Below are positions 23,225 to 34,793 of a stretch of DNA of 64,000 nucleotides, in pieces. Location: assembly GCA_037176845.1 (NCBI GenBank), contig JAYKXP010000080.1:1-64000 (forward strand). Direction: 5' to 3'. The notes under the pieces are model-generated. The model saw only the letters and a list, made by a program, of their open reading frames with translations. It made no database searches and was not told the origin of the DNA. The translations under genes and the position numbers were made by a program. This DNA is from Paramarasmius palmivorus. Taxonomy: Eukaryota > Basidiomycota > Agaricomycetes > Agaricales > Marasmiaceae. How positions within the stretch are numbered: the first letter of the stretch is position 1; each line of letters begins with the position of its first letter.

Positions 23225-24772
23225 TCAAAGTCGTGATTGTATATTCGCTTCCTGTGGTAATAGTTTTCTCTCTTTGAGGCTCTGAAATGTATCATATGCA
23301 CACTCGGCCAATCCCCTGAAGCTCTTAAGCTTGAGAAGTCGTTGTGCTTTGGAACTGTTGCAGAATGGACCTCGGAACTTGAATTTCCCTTTTGCTGGAT
23401 CACCGAATGGAACTGCCTTCTCATTTGGAGCTAAGGAATGAAATGCATCGTCTAGCAAGTCTCCTCAGTGATCATGGAACGTCAACTAGAAGGTGGCAAC
23501 TCACATAAATTCTGGTAAGTAAAAGCACCAGCGTCGATGATAAAACGTTCTCCGCCGGCCTCTTCAATCTGTAAGGCTGCAACGAATGCATCTGCAACAT
23601 CACGAACATCCGTGAATTCTGAGCAATAATTTCTGAGGACATCGTCATCTTGTGGTGTTGTCAGATATTGAACAAAGATTTTCGTGGTGGTATTAAGGTC
23701 TTCAAAGGACTTGCACTTTAAGGATAGATAAGTCAGTTGCGACATGCTGAATTAATGAATCAATACTACTAACCTGGTGTATAACAGGCTAAATAAGGCT
23801 TCATATTCAGCGCGAAACATTAGGAAGTATGAAATTTATGAACCGACCCCATAAATCTGTGAACCTGTGTCAACTCGGCAGGTATTCCGTATAGTGTATA
23901 TGACTTACAAAGGCAGGCAGTATCCGCGTAATGTCCCAAGATATGTCCTCATGCTCATTTGCGAAAGCTATTAAGGCGCGTTCAGCGTGTACTTTGCTGG
24001 CAGCGTACATTGCAAGGGGGTCCGCTTCATGCCCGTCTTCTTGAACTGTGGCAACAGCCTCATCATTCCAGTCATCCTGCATGGTGTTTAATGAGTCGGG
24101 GCAGGTCCGAGAAGTTGCGGCGACATACTTCAGTATATATGTGACTTAATGGCTTTCCGCCTAGTAGTGCTTGTGCGGAGGACATGTAGATCAGTCGTTT
24201 GACGTTCTTTCTGCGCGGAATCGTTAGACCGATGTGAAGCTCGTCGGGATGAGGGCAGCGTACCCATTCTTCAGTATGCTGTTGGTCAAACCTGTAACAC
24301 TATCCGTATTTGGGCCAAACACCTCTTTATAAAGGAATATTAGTGACTCAGTTACAGGGAAAGCACCTGGGACGTACCAGAGGTTTCGCTAGGAGAATCA
24401 TGAATGACCCCTGCCTATATAGTATTGTATGTCAAAGGCGCTAACCGTATGTGGAGAACTAACAACGTGTATAACTGCGTGTACCTCATGGTCGACGACT
24501 TTGTCGAAGGCATCCAGCTGCAGAAGATCTGTCATCGTCGAACCAGAGAGTATTGTAATGCGAAGTACCTTTGAGATGTCCTCCACGATCACCGGAATGA
24601 ACTTCGTACCATGAGACTTGAACAATTGCTGTAGATAATCTCCTTTGGCCTTCGACCGCACCGTGCCCCGGACGGTGTACCCAGCTTCAAGAAACGCTTT
24701 GCATATCCAAGCACCAACAAAGCCTGAAGCTCCGGTGACGACTATAATTGCGGGCGGTAAGACGGCTGGCAT
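23225..24772 (-). CDS. Extended short-chain dehydrogenase/reductase (Gre2/DFR-like)
   Basis: This is an NADPH-type reductase of the extended SDR family that includes Gre2, dihydroflavonol reductase and cinnamoyl-CoA reductase, which reduce ketones or aldehydes. The start is MPAVLPPAIIVVTGASGFVG at 24772, with the glycine-rich dinucleotide motif TGASGFVGAW and VRGTVRS for NADP phosphate binding. Then come VHAVIHVVSSPH, the strand-5 segment KRLIYMSSAQAL, and the active-site YxxxK in MYAASKVHAER (about 24000). The C-terminal part has FTDVRDVADAFVAALQ, a typical SDR helix, and ends LLPQEANIQSRL. Several introns of 40-60 nt are needed; the junctions around 23750-23890 are the least certain. The substrate is unknown. 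Its position next to hydrolase 1 could mean a role in the same metabolism. Confidence 0.82.
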
Positions 24773-25084
24773 GATGAGAGCTGGGAACGTGTTTCTTGAG
24801 ATCAAGACAGATGCATCTTCTCACATACACATCGCCGTAAGTCAAAGATCACATGAAAGTTGAGTTATTTTCATAGTGAAGATCAGAAAGAAGCTGCCAG
24901 CGGATGATGTACAATGCACATATGCAGCAAGTTATCCGCAGATGATGGAAATAATGGAAGCAGGGTAACCCTAGATAAGGGTTCATTATAGTTCACTTTC
25001 GCCCGAGCCGGCAACTGGCGAACCGGGCGTCTCGCTGAGTGCTATATGTAACTCGCCCCATTCTAGCCATGGTCCCCCCAAATC
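24773..25084. promoter_or_regulatory. Divergent upstream region of SDR and hydrolase 1
   Basis: A 312-nt divergent interval. No perfect TATA box is seen; a CTATATGTAA stretch near 25044 is the nearest candidate for the plus-strand gene. No other structure was found. Confidence 0.4.
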
Positions 25085-26428
25085 ATGGTTTCTTCCGACA
25101 TCCTGCACCCTCTGACAGCAAAGAAAGTCGAGTACACTTACTGTCTTGATAGACCTCTCAAATGCATTGCTACTCGTTACACATCACCCGGAAGCAGCTC
25201 TGAAGACGGGTACACGTTGGTTCTTGCTAGCGGGATTTCGCTCAGTGTGTCTCTTCACGCCCTCAGATCCACATGTAGCTCACTTTTCTTTAGCGCAGGA
25301 TACATGGATTCCGGTAATAAAGGAACTATTCAAACCTTCAAGTTCATGTCAAAGCAGCCGAGTCAAACTCCAATCTGTATGGGTCATTGAGCGCCCAAAC
25401 CACGGAGACGCAGGGCTTGTGAATGCTGAGATTTTGAAAGAACACTACTCTGTCAAGTGTGAGTCGGCTACATTTGTATGCGAATGTCAATTTACACCAC
25501 ATCCAGTTCTCAGTTTGCAGTACGCGAAAGCAATTGCTACGTTCGTACAATCGGACATTCTATCTCCTTCCGAGCGCAAGAACCTGATAGGAGTTGGGCA
25601 TTCCGGAGCTGGAGGATCTATGTGAGTCTCCATGAATCAGTCAAGCAGCGGGACAAATAATAATCTATCCAGGATCATTGCGATTCAGTATTGCCTGAAA
25701 GATCGCCATAAAAACCCGTTCAAGGAACTCATCTTACTTGACACACCAATGGTAGGAAGGGATGCTTGGCCTTTCTTCGAAGTACTCTATCGCGCTGTGA
25801 AGAAATCGAATGCCCGCCGTGTTACAACGTGGTCATCTCGAGAAGAAGCGATGAAATGGTTTAAGTCTCGTCCTCCATGGAAGAGCTTCCATCCTGATGT
25901 CATGAAAATAGTAGAGGTACGCACTATATGACTTTGAAGTTGCAGATGCTCATGTAAGCAGGACACGTATTTCGTTCCGGACATGGAAAAACCTGGAAAT
26001 ATCACTACCAAGACGACGCTAGAGCAAGAGCAAGCGGCTTTCTTTGACGATGGGTCGCAGCTGGATTCCCACGCATTCCTACCGACGATCCTTGAAGATA
26101 TGCCTACACACCTGGTCTTTGCAACGATACAGGACATATGGTACCTCCTTCTGCTCGTATGTATATGGACGCTAATCTCAATTGCTCAGGCCGCCTGGCA
26201 TGATGACCATGAGCGACAAGAATGTCAAGGAAAGCGGCAAGTTTGCATCGGTGACAACGATTAAGGACCTAGGACACTATGTGCGTTGCTCATTCCTCAG
26301 ATCTTTGGTAATAATCAACGAATACATCTTCAGTTCCCGGTCGTTGCACCAACAAAAACAGCTGAAATTATCAACAGTATATTATCAAAGGGATCTTGCC
26401 CAAGGCCGAGGCTTTGACGACGAGGTAG
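25085..26428 (+). CDS. Alpha/beta hydrolase 1
   Basis: This is a predicted cytosolic or peroxisomal alpha/beta-fold hydrolase of a fungal family without settled function. The start is MVSSDILHPLTAKKV at 25085. The core begins with LDRPLKCIATRY and GYTLVLASGISL. After an intron come DTWIPVIKELFK and VWVIERPNHGDAGLVNAE, shared with the paralogue at 45062. The nucleophile elbow is IGVGHSGAGGS (about 25600), followed by LILLDTPM, then the helical cap with RPPWKSFHPDV, and finally the catalytic histidine in DLGHYFPV, completed by an intron. The end ALTTR falls at 26428. About seven introns are needed. Order and orientation hydrolase-BAG are repeated at 45 kb. The substrate cannot be read from sequence. 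Confidence 0.8.
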
Positions 26429-26699
26429 ATTGGGTGCTACAAGCTGGCAGCATGAATGTATGTGTATGATAATTATGCAGGACAGTATTGAACATTCTTG
26501 GTGATGATATGAATGAGAAAGCACTGATGGAGCTGGCCGAAAGACTCCGTGAAAGTTTTCTCTGAACCGAACGAGACCGGGTGTAGGGGCGGTTGCATTC
26601 GCGATTAGGGTAACTGCGCGAAGCTTGCCTGTACATGTCCTAACGCGAACGCTTTGCGAAGCATGGCTGGAAGCCTAGAAGCAAGTCCGAGTCAGCGTC

Positions 26700-26989
26700 A
26701 CGCGAATGGGACGCGTCTGTGGCTATGCTACAGTTACCGCGACGCGCTTACGTGTGTGCTGAGCAAGCGAGCGGGCTGAGTCAAAGCTTGTCAAACTTGT
26801 TCTTGTTCCGCCACGAACTTGCTAGAAAATTCCAGCAATTGTCCTCTGAAACTATGGACGCGCGTCCCCTATACGCGCGTACAATGTCTACGCCTGACTC
26901 AGCTACAAATATTCCTATAAAGCAGCCATGAAAACGTCCCCAATCTCATCAGAATATCTATATCTTTACAGTCAACAATCACCTCTACA
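26700..26989 (+). promoter_or_regulatory. BAG gene 1 promoter with HSE-like site and TATA box
   Basis: This region contains the block shared with the promoters of the other two BAG copies (from GACGCGTCTGTGGCTATG at about 26710 to TTGTCAAACTTGTTCTTG near 26805). An AGAAAATTCC element at 26824-26833 fits the GAAnnTTC core of a heat-shock element. TATAAAG lies at 26916-26922, 74 nt before the ATG. Conservation among three paralogues suggests that the regulation was duplicated with the genes. Heat-shock control is inference, although it fits an Hsp70 co-chaperone. Confidence 0.65.
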
Positions 26990-29453
26990 ATGTTCCCTAC
27001 TCTTCGTTATCCATACCACAGCAGTCAGCTCTACGGACACTCAAGTCGAATCAACCCTAGGGACAGGTATCTCGCAGCTCTAGCTGAAGCCAAGGCAGCT
27101 GAGGCCGAGCTTCTCGCTGAGGAAGAAGCTAGGAGAGAGGAAGAACAACTGGCAGAGGAGCTGGCATTGAGGAGGAGGCTGGAGGAGATTCAGGCTAGCA
27201 GAAGCCGACACACTTCCCACTTGAACGTTTACGACGATGACGACTTTTCTCTTCACCGTCGTCACTCCTATAACCCCCATGTACCTGGATATGCCTCTGA
27301 GGACCGTCTCACTCGACTTCGACGCGAGATGGAAGAAGATGAGCTTCGCGCTGCTCGGCAGAAGAAGCTAGAGCGAGAGCGAGAGGTGATACTTAGGAAG
27401 GAGGCCGAGATAATTGCTCAGAAGAGGAAGGAAGAAGAAAATCGACTCGAGCTGGTCAGACGTCGACGAGAACAGGAAGAGAAGAGACTCCTGGAACTGC
27501 GACGTGCTCAGAGCGTGCAGGCGAGTGTTGCTCCAACATGCAAGGTATGTTGCAATCCTATCAACTTTGTGCAAGCCGCTCATCCATTTCCACAGAGACC
27601 TTATTCGAGCCAAACCTCTCATCCGGTGTACATCACCTTGGAAGATCTTCTGGGTCAATTTGAAAGACCGTTGACTCGCTCAGTAAGTTTGGGCTGTCAA
27701 CACGATCACTCATGCAATTCTGACCTATCCATTCACGTAGGATGCTGCCATCGGGCATTCCAAATCCACCAAGGCCACCAAGACGGCTATATCGGATGTC
27801 GCCTCTCCTGAAGATTTCCTCAATCTCATCTTTGGAGTTACTGGTAAACCATCGCACGGCACGGAACAGAAGTCCGCTACTGCACCTGTACCTAGTGTCA
27901 GTAAGCTTGCGACTGTTCCAAAGGCCACTCCCAAACCCAAGGCCACCGATGATTTGGCCAATTTCAATCCAGAGGATGTCGTCAAGCTCCTCTTCGGTCT
28001 TGGCTCGCAATTTATGGGAGCTGCTCAACAGGAGCCGTCTTCCACCCCTCAAGCTTCATCTTCAAAGGCTGGACCTTCGGGATCTAGATCAAGCTCTAGC
28101 ACTTCGACAACTAAACCAGTTCAGATGCAGCAAGCGCACGCATGCAACAATGTTGTACGTCTTCCTTTGATTGGCTGTCACTTTCATTTACTGATATTCT
28201 CGCAGGCTGCTCCCACTCCGAAACGACCTGAGCCCTCTTCGCTCAAGGATGAACTTGAAGCACGGCTGTATAATGATTTTGACACCGAGATCAGGGACAC
28301 TATGCAAGCCATTTTGGCTTCGCTTGCTGATGCAGGGAATTATGAGCAAGCTTCGGCTACCACTTCAGCACCAGCACCGTCACCCGCTTCCTCCTCGGCC
28401 ACCAGTTTCACCTCGAAGGGCAAGGAGAAAGCCGAAGAACCTCAGGCCAAGGCTGAAGGTGAAGCTACTTCGCAAGATGTAGTCAACGCCATGGACACCG
28501 TCAACACTATTGAGGCTGCGTTCGCTGCACTGCAGCAGGATTTCACTTTCCCATCTCAACTCGACTTTACACCTCCCTCTTCGCGCCCGTCTTCACCTGT
28601 CTCTGATACGCTCAGCTCAAAGTTGGCGTACACTTCACGAAACCATCCTCTGCGATACTACGAGCAGAGCCTGTCGGGTCTACTAGCGCAGCTGGATGGT
28701 GTAGAGAGCTTTGGGAGTGCTGAGGTGAGGCAGAGGAGGAAAGAAGTTGTCGAGAAGGTCGAAGGTGCGATAGAGGAATTGGAAAGGGAGGTTGAAGGCA
28801 GGTGGAAGAGTCGGGTTGCGAAGGAGGAGAAGGAGGTAAAAGAGAATGCACAAGCCCAATCTGCCTCGGTCGAAGCTACCCAGCAGCCTGCTATAGAAGG
28901 ACAAACAGATTCCAATAACATCGAACTAACTCAAGTCGATCCACAGGCAGCGACTTCGACCATTGAACATGTTTCAGCACATGTTGAAACTGCAGACCAG
29001 GTATCAGGCTCAACAGCCAATCTATCGCAGGCCGGCAACATATTCGTTCAGAACGAGGAGACATCGGTTGAACACCAGACCTCCCCGGATACTCAGACCG
29101 ACGCGGCCTCCGCAGTGACCCAGCGCGCCAAATCAAACACCGAAGCAGGGGACGCGCCTCGTGACCTGTCAACCCCCAAGGACTCGGAGTCTATCCCCCC
29201 ATTGTCAGTACCCGAATCACCATCCTATCCTCCTTCCGCAGCCTCGTATCCGCCTGTCTCCTCGATTTCTAGTTCCGTAGCCACCATTCAGCCCAATGAT
29301 GTTAGTGTGGCAACTACATCGACCTCCTCCGAAGATGCTGAGGATATGGATGCATTCCTTTTGTCAGCGACCACAGAGGAATTGAAAAAGGTTAAACAAT
29401 CGACAAAGAAGGAAGAGGATGTTGGGAGTGATTGGTCCGAGGTAGAGGCTTAA
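26990..29453 (+). CDS. BAG-domain protein 1 (Hsp70 nucleotide-exchange cofactor-like)
   Basis: BAG domains bind the Hsp70 ATPase domain and promote nucleotide release. The start is MFPTLRYPYHSSQLYG. Residues about 25-190 form charged coiled coils (ALAEAKAAEAELLAEEEARR; LTRLRREMEEDELR; LIxRRREQEEKRLLELRR type). Introns lie at 27545-27595, 27683-27740 and 28155-28205. The middle has two short related motifs, SPEDFLNLIFGVTG and NPEDVVKLLFGLGSQ. The BAG domain follows (FTFPSQLDFTPPSSRPS, LAYTSRNHPLRYYE, LSGLLAQLDGVESFG, KEVVEKVEGAIEELEREVEG). The tail is long, acidic and Ser/Thr-rich, ending DVGSDWSEVEA. With these introns removed the protein is 767 aa. Introns 1 and 3 are 51 nt each, free of stops and in frame, so retained forms would also be translated. 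Confidence 0.85.
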
Positions 29454-29750
29454 ACACCACAAGTGTGGATTTTCAAGATGATCTTTCTGTAAATATAGTT
29501 TTAGGACGTGTTATCATTCCCTATTGTGTACTGTAATTTTATCTTTATCCTTAAATCTAACCCTCCTTGCTATCAATGTTTTACCAGGGGCCTTGTGCAG
29601 CGAACTACAAAGGCTATTGGACAGAAGTCATCAAGCTTTGCTAATCAATATCATGGTAGTATACAGTGTGCGTAATGTTGGCATCTAATTGAAGGGGCAA
29701 CAATCTCGTAGAGTTACAGAACTGGCTCCCAACACGCGAGCGGTGAATTT

Positions 29751-31515
29751 CTATACATGCTGAGTGCCTTTGCGTTTCACTAGGATTTGTCTTGCCATAA
29801 TAAGGAATAAACAGCCTCCCACCATGGTGACCTGGTCTGAATGAGGATAGAACTGGTACATGAGTAAAGTCAGGACTTACTGCACTGAAAATGACTGCCC
29901 CAGTCCATACTAGATCCCTTCCATGTCCGACCAACGCGCCATCAATGGGCGGTCCTACCAAGGCTCCAAAGCCAGTGAGAAAATAGGCAATTCCCAACCG
30001 TACTCTAGAGGAGTATGAGCAAAAGAGGAGACACATCGAAGAAACATTTACCCTATTTCACTGGGGCTATCGGAAAGACTTGCCACGCATGGTGCAAAGA
30101 GCCCGAGGACTGACGAGATTGTAGCTTAGCTTTTCACGTGCAGTCGGTATCAAAAGGCACACCCACAGGCTCCGGAGAAGAATCCATACAGGATCGCGAA
30201 AACGACCATTCCCGCGACATCTCGTATGCCGAACATGGCAAAAATGATGCCACCACATATGATAGTGCACGTTACGAGTACGTTATAGGGACCACTGCGA
30301 TCAGCAACGATGTTTGGGATTATTCGACCAGGCATTGAAGCGGCGTTCATCATTGCAAGCTAGAAGATCAATACTCAGGACGAGGAAAACACTATGAAAA
30401 CCAGCACCTCTTACCGAGTAGAATGCAATATTTGGGTCCACCCCACGGGTGATCGCGAAAAGCTGTAGGTAGAAATCTATCTCAATATAGTGTAAGGCAC
30501 GAAAAGCGGGAGCGGGAGCGACACCAGGCTTACATGGGAACGTTACGCCCAGATCTACGAAGAAGACGCTTCCAAGTCAACATATCAGTATCTGTGTCGT
30601 GCCTAAGAAACGTAACACGTGAGGTAGTCTTACCCAACGATAGTGAGCAAGTACGGTGCGTCTCCCAAAATCTTCTTCAGGTCGGGCTTGGCTGCGCTCT
30701 GATCATGGACAGCTCGTCGATCCGTCATAACCAGATTCGCGATTATGAGGGATGCAAGGACTACAAAAGCCGTAGCACGAACAGCCCAGCCGAAATCCAC
30801 ACCGTGTTCAAAGAGTTGGTTCAGCATGATTGGAAAGATGACTCCGCCGATAGAACTTCCTAGTGGGGCTTCTAAGATTCCGTTCCTCATAGGATGTAAA
30901 ACAGACACTCACCTGTGACAACTATCCCCATCGCGAGAGCTCTATGCCTTTGCCAATGGTGACCTTGCACCGCGACAGCCGGAACGTATAAGATTCCTGA
31001 ACTTAGTCCCACACATAGACCCTGGGAAAGATAGACCTGATAGTACGAATCAGGGTGGGCAATGGAAAGCATGAACAATCTAAAGACACAGAGTCAAATG
31101 CCATTCACTGCGATGTGTCATTGTACCTTACCCAAAGACATAGACAAGTGATCCTATCAGCATGGTTGAGCGGAAGCGTCCCATATCGAGCAGCTTGCCT
31201 CCCGGAAGACCCATCGCGAGCAGGAAGAAGAGTTGTGTGGAACCGATCCAACTAATGGCTGACGCAGACGCAGCTCCCTGGCGAGTGTACACATCTTGAT
31301 AGACCCCGAATGCGTTGGTGTATCCGAAGGTGACCAGTGCGACCAGGAAACTGGGGAGATTGATCAGGATTCTAGTATGAAAATACAAGTCGTACTCACC
31401 CTCCAAACGTTGTCAGCCAAGCCTTTGGCCCGCCGTCGGGAGGTGCCTTAGACAGCTGAGCGGGCCCTGACGAGATTTCTTTTGATGCTGTCGAGACGGA
31501 ATCCTTGTCTGCCAT
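29751..31515 (-). CDS. MFS transporter, monocarboxylate-permease (MCT) type, copy 2
   Basis: This is a paralogue of the transporter at 12891-14650 with the same exon order. The start is [16 protein letters not shown] at 31515, then [15 protein letters not shown], the first helix ([18 protein letters not shown]), [34 protein letters not shown], the central loop [19 protein letters not shown], then [39 protein letters not shown] and the C-terminus [14 protein letters not shown], with stop at 29751. Membrane segments agree with the other copy almost residue for residue; the cytosolic N-terminus differs most. The gene is convergent with BAG gene 1 and divergent from a P450, the same transporter/P450 head-to-head layout as at 12 kb. 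No break was found. Confidence 0.88.
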
Positions 31516-32333
31516 CTGCGAGGACTCGGCGTTGTGGCAAGGGGGTCAAGAAATCGTAAAGGATATTATACTAGATCGCCGCTTCAAGGAGGTTGCATCA
31601 GTCCCACGCACTGGTGATTGACCGGGCTGAGAAACTGGTTCCGCATGTTGCGCAGATCGTTGTGATTCCATTATGAGGAGTTCGTCCGCAACGCGTGAGC
31701 CAAAGTTGTACGCGGTCTGTACATAATGACCCACTTTCACGGGGTCCTCGAAACTCCGGGGAGGTCTGCGCCAGTAGACCATGGTTCTATCAAAAAAACT
31801 GAATTGAGCCCGGGACAATCAAATGCGATCAGCTTCGATTGTGATGTGTCCTGCGAAGCTTTCATCAACAAAAAATGATAGAGAAATTAGCGAAAGCGGG
31901 AAAAACAAAATGGCTGGAATACATACGGCGGGGACTACTACATACTTGGCAGGATCTGTCTGATACAAACCATTGTTGAGCCAGTACCCCAAACGAAAGC
32001 GATAGACGAGGGCATTACTGGTCGATGCTCTTCATAGACCCTTGCGCACGTTGTGTCCAAATCCCTCTCTCCGAGTCAGTAGACCTGATTTGCATTATTG
32101 GCAATCAGTGATACGTTTGCTGGAGATCATGGACAAGACTAATAGTCCCAGGACAGAGCATATGGATGGCTGAGCTGGCATCAGATGTTCGCAAAGCTTT
32201 TCTCTGTCATTCTGAAATGGTACTATGTATCAATCATCAGATGAACGCTTGCGCTTATTTTAGTTGATTGAAGAACAATGGAAGCTTTGATAGGTGATTT
32301 CATACCTTCTATCTTTTTCCGTTGCTTTGAGCG
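31516..32333. other. Divergent region between transporter 2 and P450, with a small open frame
   Basis: A minus-strand frame with its own ATG (31782 down to 31546, 78 codons; begins MVYWRRPPRSFEDP) looks protein-like but is unrecognised. It lies immediately before the transporter start, so it could be a small gene, a remnant or an upstream open frame. The remaining 500 nt show an A-rich patch near 31870-31910 and no TATA box I trust. Confidence 0.35.
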
Positions 32334-34458
32334 ATGTTCGAAGTTCCAGGAATACTCTATGCTCTCGCAGGCTGTGGTTTCGTGATGGTGCTGGTTCAAG
32401 TCCTCTACAACCGGACAAAGCCGAATCCTGCTCCGTTGCCGCCCGGCCCGAAAGGGCTTCCCATCTTGGGCAATGCCCTTGACTTCCCTCAATCTCAGCC
32501 ATGGGTAACCTTTGCACAGTGGGCAAAGGAATACGGTGAGCACTTGACAATCTACCTGGAGGCATTCTGCTTAGCTATTTGAATCAGGGCCCATTGTTCA
32601 TCTCCAAGTACTTGGCCAATCCATTGTGATACTCAACGATGTAAACTACGCGTTTGATATGCTCGACAAAAAGGGCCGACAGTATAGCAATCGTCCAACA
32701 CTCGTCATGGGCGGCGAACTTGTCGGTTGGGACCAAGGACCAGCTCTTATCCAATTCGGAAAAACCTGGTCGGATTATCGTCGACTCATGGCTCAATTTC
32801 TCGGTACTCGATCAAGAGTGGATACGTCTTATGGAGAGATTCTTCGCGGGGCTACACGCGAATTCCTGAGGGATATTAAAGAGAATCCTAATGAATGGCG
32901 AGAACATGGCAGACGGTAAGGCGCCTATTGTTTCTGGGAGGCATGGTCACGTCTTATTCTATCCTCATAGTTTCGCTGCAGCGATAGTACTGAAAATCAC
33001 GTATGGCTACAAGGCCGGAGACAAGGATGATGCTTTGGTCAAACTAGTAGACGAAGCGATGGAGCAATTCTCTGAAACAACCACCCCCAATGCATTCGCT
33101 GTCGATCTTTTCCCATTCCGTGCGCCATGTCTCTTCTGCATGAATGCAACGAATCTAATCGCCTGACACCAGTCAAGTTCGTCCCCGAGTGGGTTCCGGG
33201 GACAGCCTGGAAGAAGAAAGCAACACACTATCACGCCACACTACAAGCCATGCTCAATCGTCCGTACGATATGGTCAAAGAACAAATGGTATTTGTCTAT
33301 TTTCCCTGTCAAGGGTTTCGTGGTGATTATTGACATACACAGTCGCGGGGTACCGCAACCTCGTGTTTTGTGTCCGACTTACTTGACACTAAAAAGTCGG
33401 AGGATGAAAATGAGCAGAGTATAAAGTGGGCTGCTGCGGGAATCTATAGCGGTGAGTCGTTCAATACGGTATGTTTCCTTCTTAATTTGCTAAAGTGGAG
33501 ATAACAGGGGGAGCAGAGACGGTAGTGCTTCCATATTTACGTCTTTCGGCTCTCGCTTATGGATTTCATTAAGACAGCCGCGGTAACAGAAACGTTCTTT
33601 TTAGCGATGACGCTTCATCAAGACGAGCAACGCAAAGCGCAAGACGAGCTAGACAGAGTATTGGGACGCTCAGTGATGCCCACCGCGGCTGACCGGGCTC
33701 GCCTACCTTACACCGAAGCTCTATTCCTCGAAGTCTTCCGAAAGTACTCGATAGGACCTCTCGGTACTGGTTCTACCATGTATAGAGCGATCCCTTTATT
33801 TACCGCTTGTAGGTTTGCCCCATGTCGCGGTGACGGACGATATCCATCAAGGCTATCATATTCCAAAGAACTCTATGATACTTACCAATAACTGGTGGGT
33901 AGCCCTATGAAATGCTTGACTTGGGGAGCTAATCACCACTCTAGGTTATTCTATCGCGATAGTCGACTCTACGCTGATCCTGAGAAGTTCTCGCCGGAGC
34001 GATTCTTGAGCTCTAACGGACGCAATAAAGAGCTTGACCCGCGGGATATACTGTTTGGATACGGTCGCAGGTACTGCATGTCAGGTGTCTCCCATCAGAC
34101 TCTTGTCGCTGATCTCTTTGTCTCCTGTCTCCAGAGCCTGTCCTGGTGGGTTGTGGTGGGTAACATTGTACACATGATTTACTGATACAAATCTAGGTGT
34201 GCATCTCGCCGACGCGTCAATGTGGATCTTATTTTCTTCCATCTTGGCGTTCTTCCATATCAACCCTCCTGTACGGAATGGAAACCCGATTTTACCCTCA
34301 GGAAAGTTCACAGAAGGAACCATCAGGTGGGTGTAACCAGTTTTCACGCCGAATACGCTCATCCTGAATCGGACAGCCGCCCTGAGCCGTTCGACTGTGT
34401 AATCACTCCCAGAGACGAAACGACCGACATCATATACCGAAATCTTGATGAGGATTGA
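32334..34458 (+). CDS. Cytochrome P450 (O-methylsterigmatocystin-oxidoreductase-like), altered heme loop
   Basis: This is a membrane-bound monooxygenase. The start MFEVPGILYALAGCGFVM forms the anchor, then comes PLPPGPKGLPILGNALDF. Later exons give FGKTWSDYRRLMAQFLG, the I-helix region YSGGAETTAAVTETFF (two introns inside), LHQDEQRKAQDELDRVLG, the ExxR motif EVFR, HIPKNSMI, FSPERF and the heme region FGYGRRYC near 34070. After the cysteine the next exon can only be joined in frame as C-M-S-G-V-H-L-A-D. That is one residue more between Cys and Gly than the usual CxG of this family. A 51-nt intron (GTGGGT...GACAG) near 34327 restores the C-terminus SRPEPFDCVITPRDE. It is otherwise complete. It lies between transporter 2 and DUF6534 copy 2. 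Activity is uncertain because of the loop. Confidence 0.82.
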
Positions 34459-34793
34459 ATCTATTGGATCGTCCGCTCTTCCATGCGGCAAAGGACCCTG
34501 ACAATGTTTACCTTTGATAGACAGCTTTTGTTTTGATTCTATATAGTGATGTCGAGCCAGTTCTCTGGGTCCAGACGCCCGAGATGACTTGATCCATGAT
34601 CCCCTTCTCTCATCAAATTGCTGCGATGACTATCTGTTAGTGTGGGATGTTCCAGGATGTCCCATAGCGGCCTAACCCCGACGGTAATTGCTTGATCTCG
34701 TATCTGAAGGGTATAAAGCGATGACACGAGCTACGCTCGTCTCGGCCCACCTTTTGCTTATCTTCCTTCCAGACCCTGCAACAGGTCCAGGAA
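34459..34793 (+). promoter_or_regulatory. Upstream region of DUF6534 copy 2 with TATA box
   Basis: TATAAAG at 34712-34718, 76-82 nt before the ATG at 34794, is comparable with the paralogue at 7592. Otherwise the interval holds the 3' end of the P450 transcript and nothing recognisable. Confidence 0.5.
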
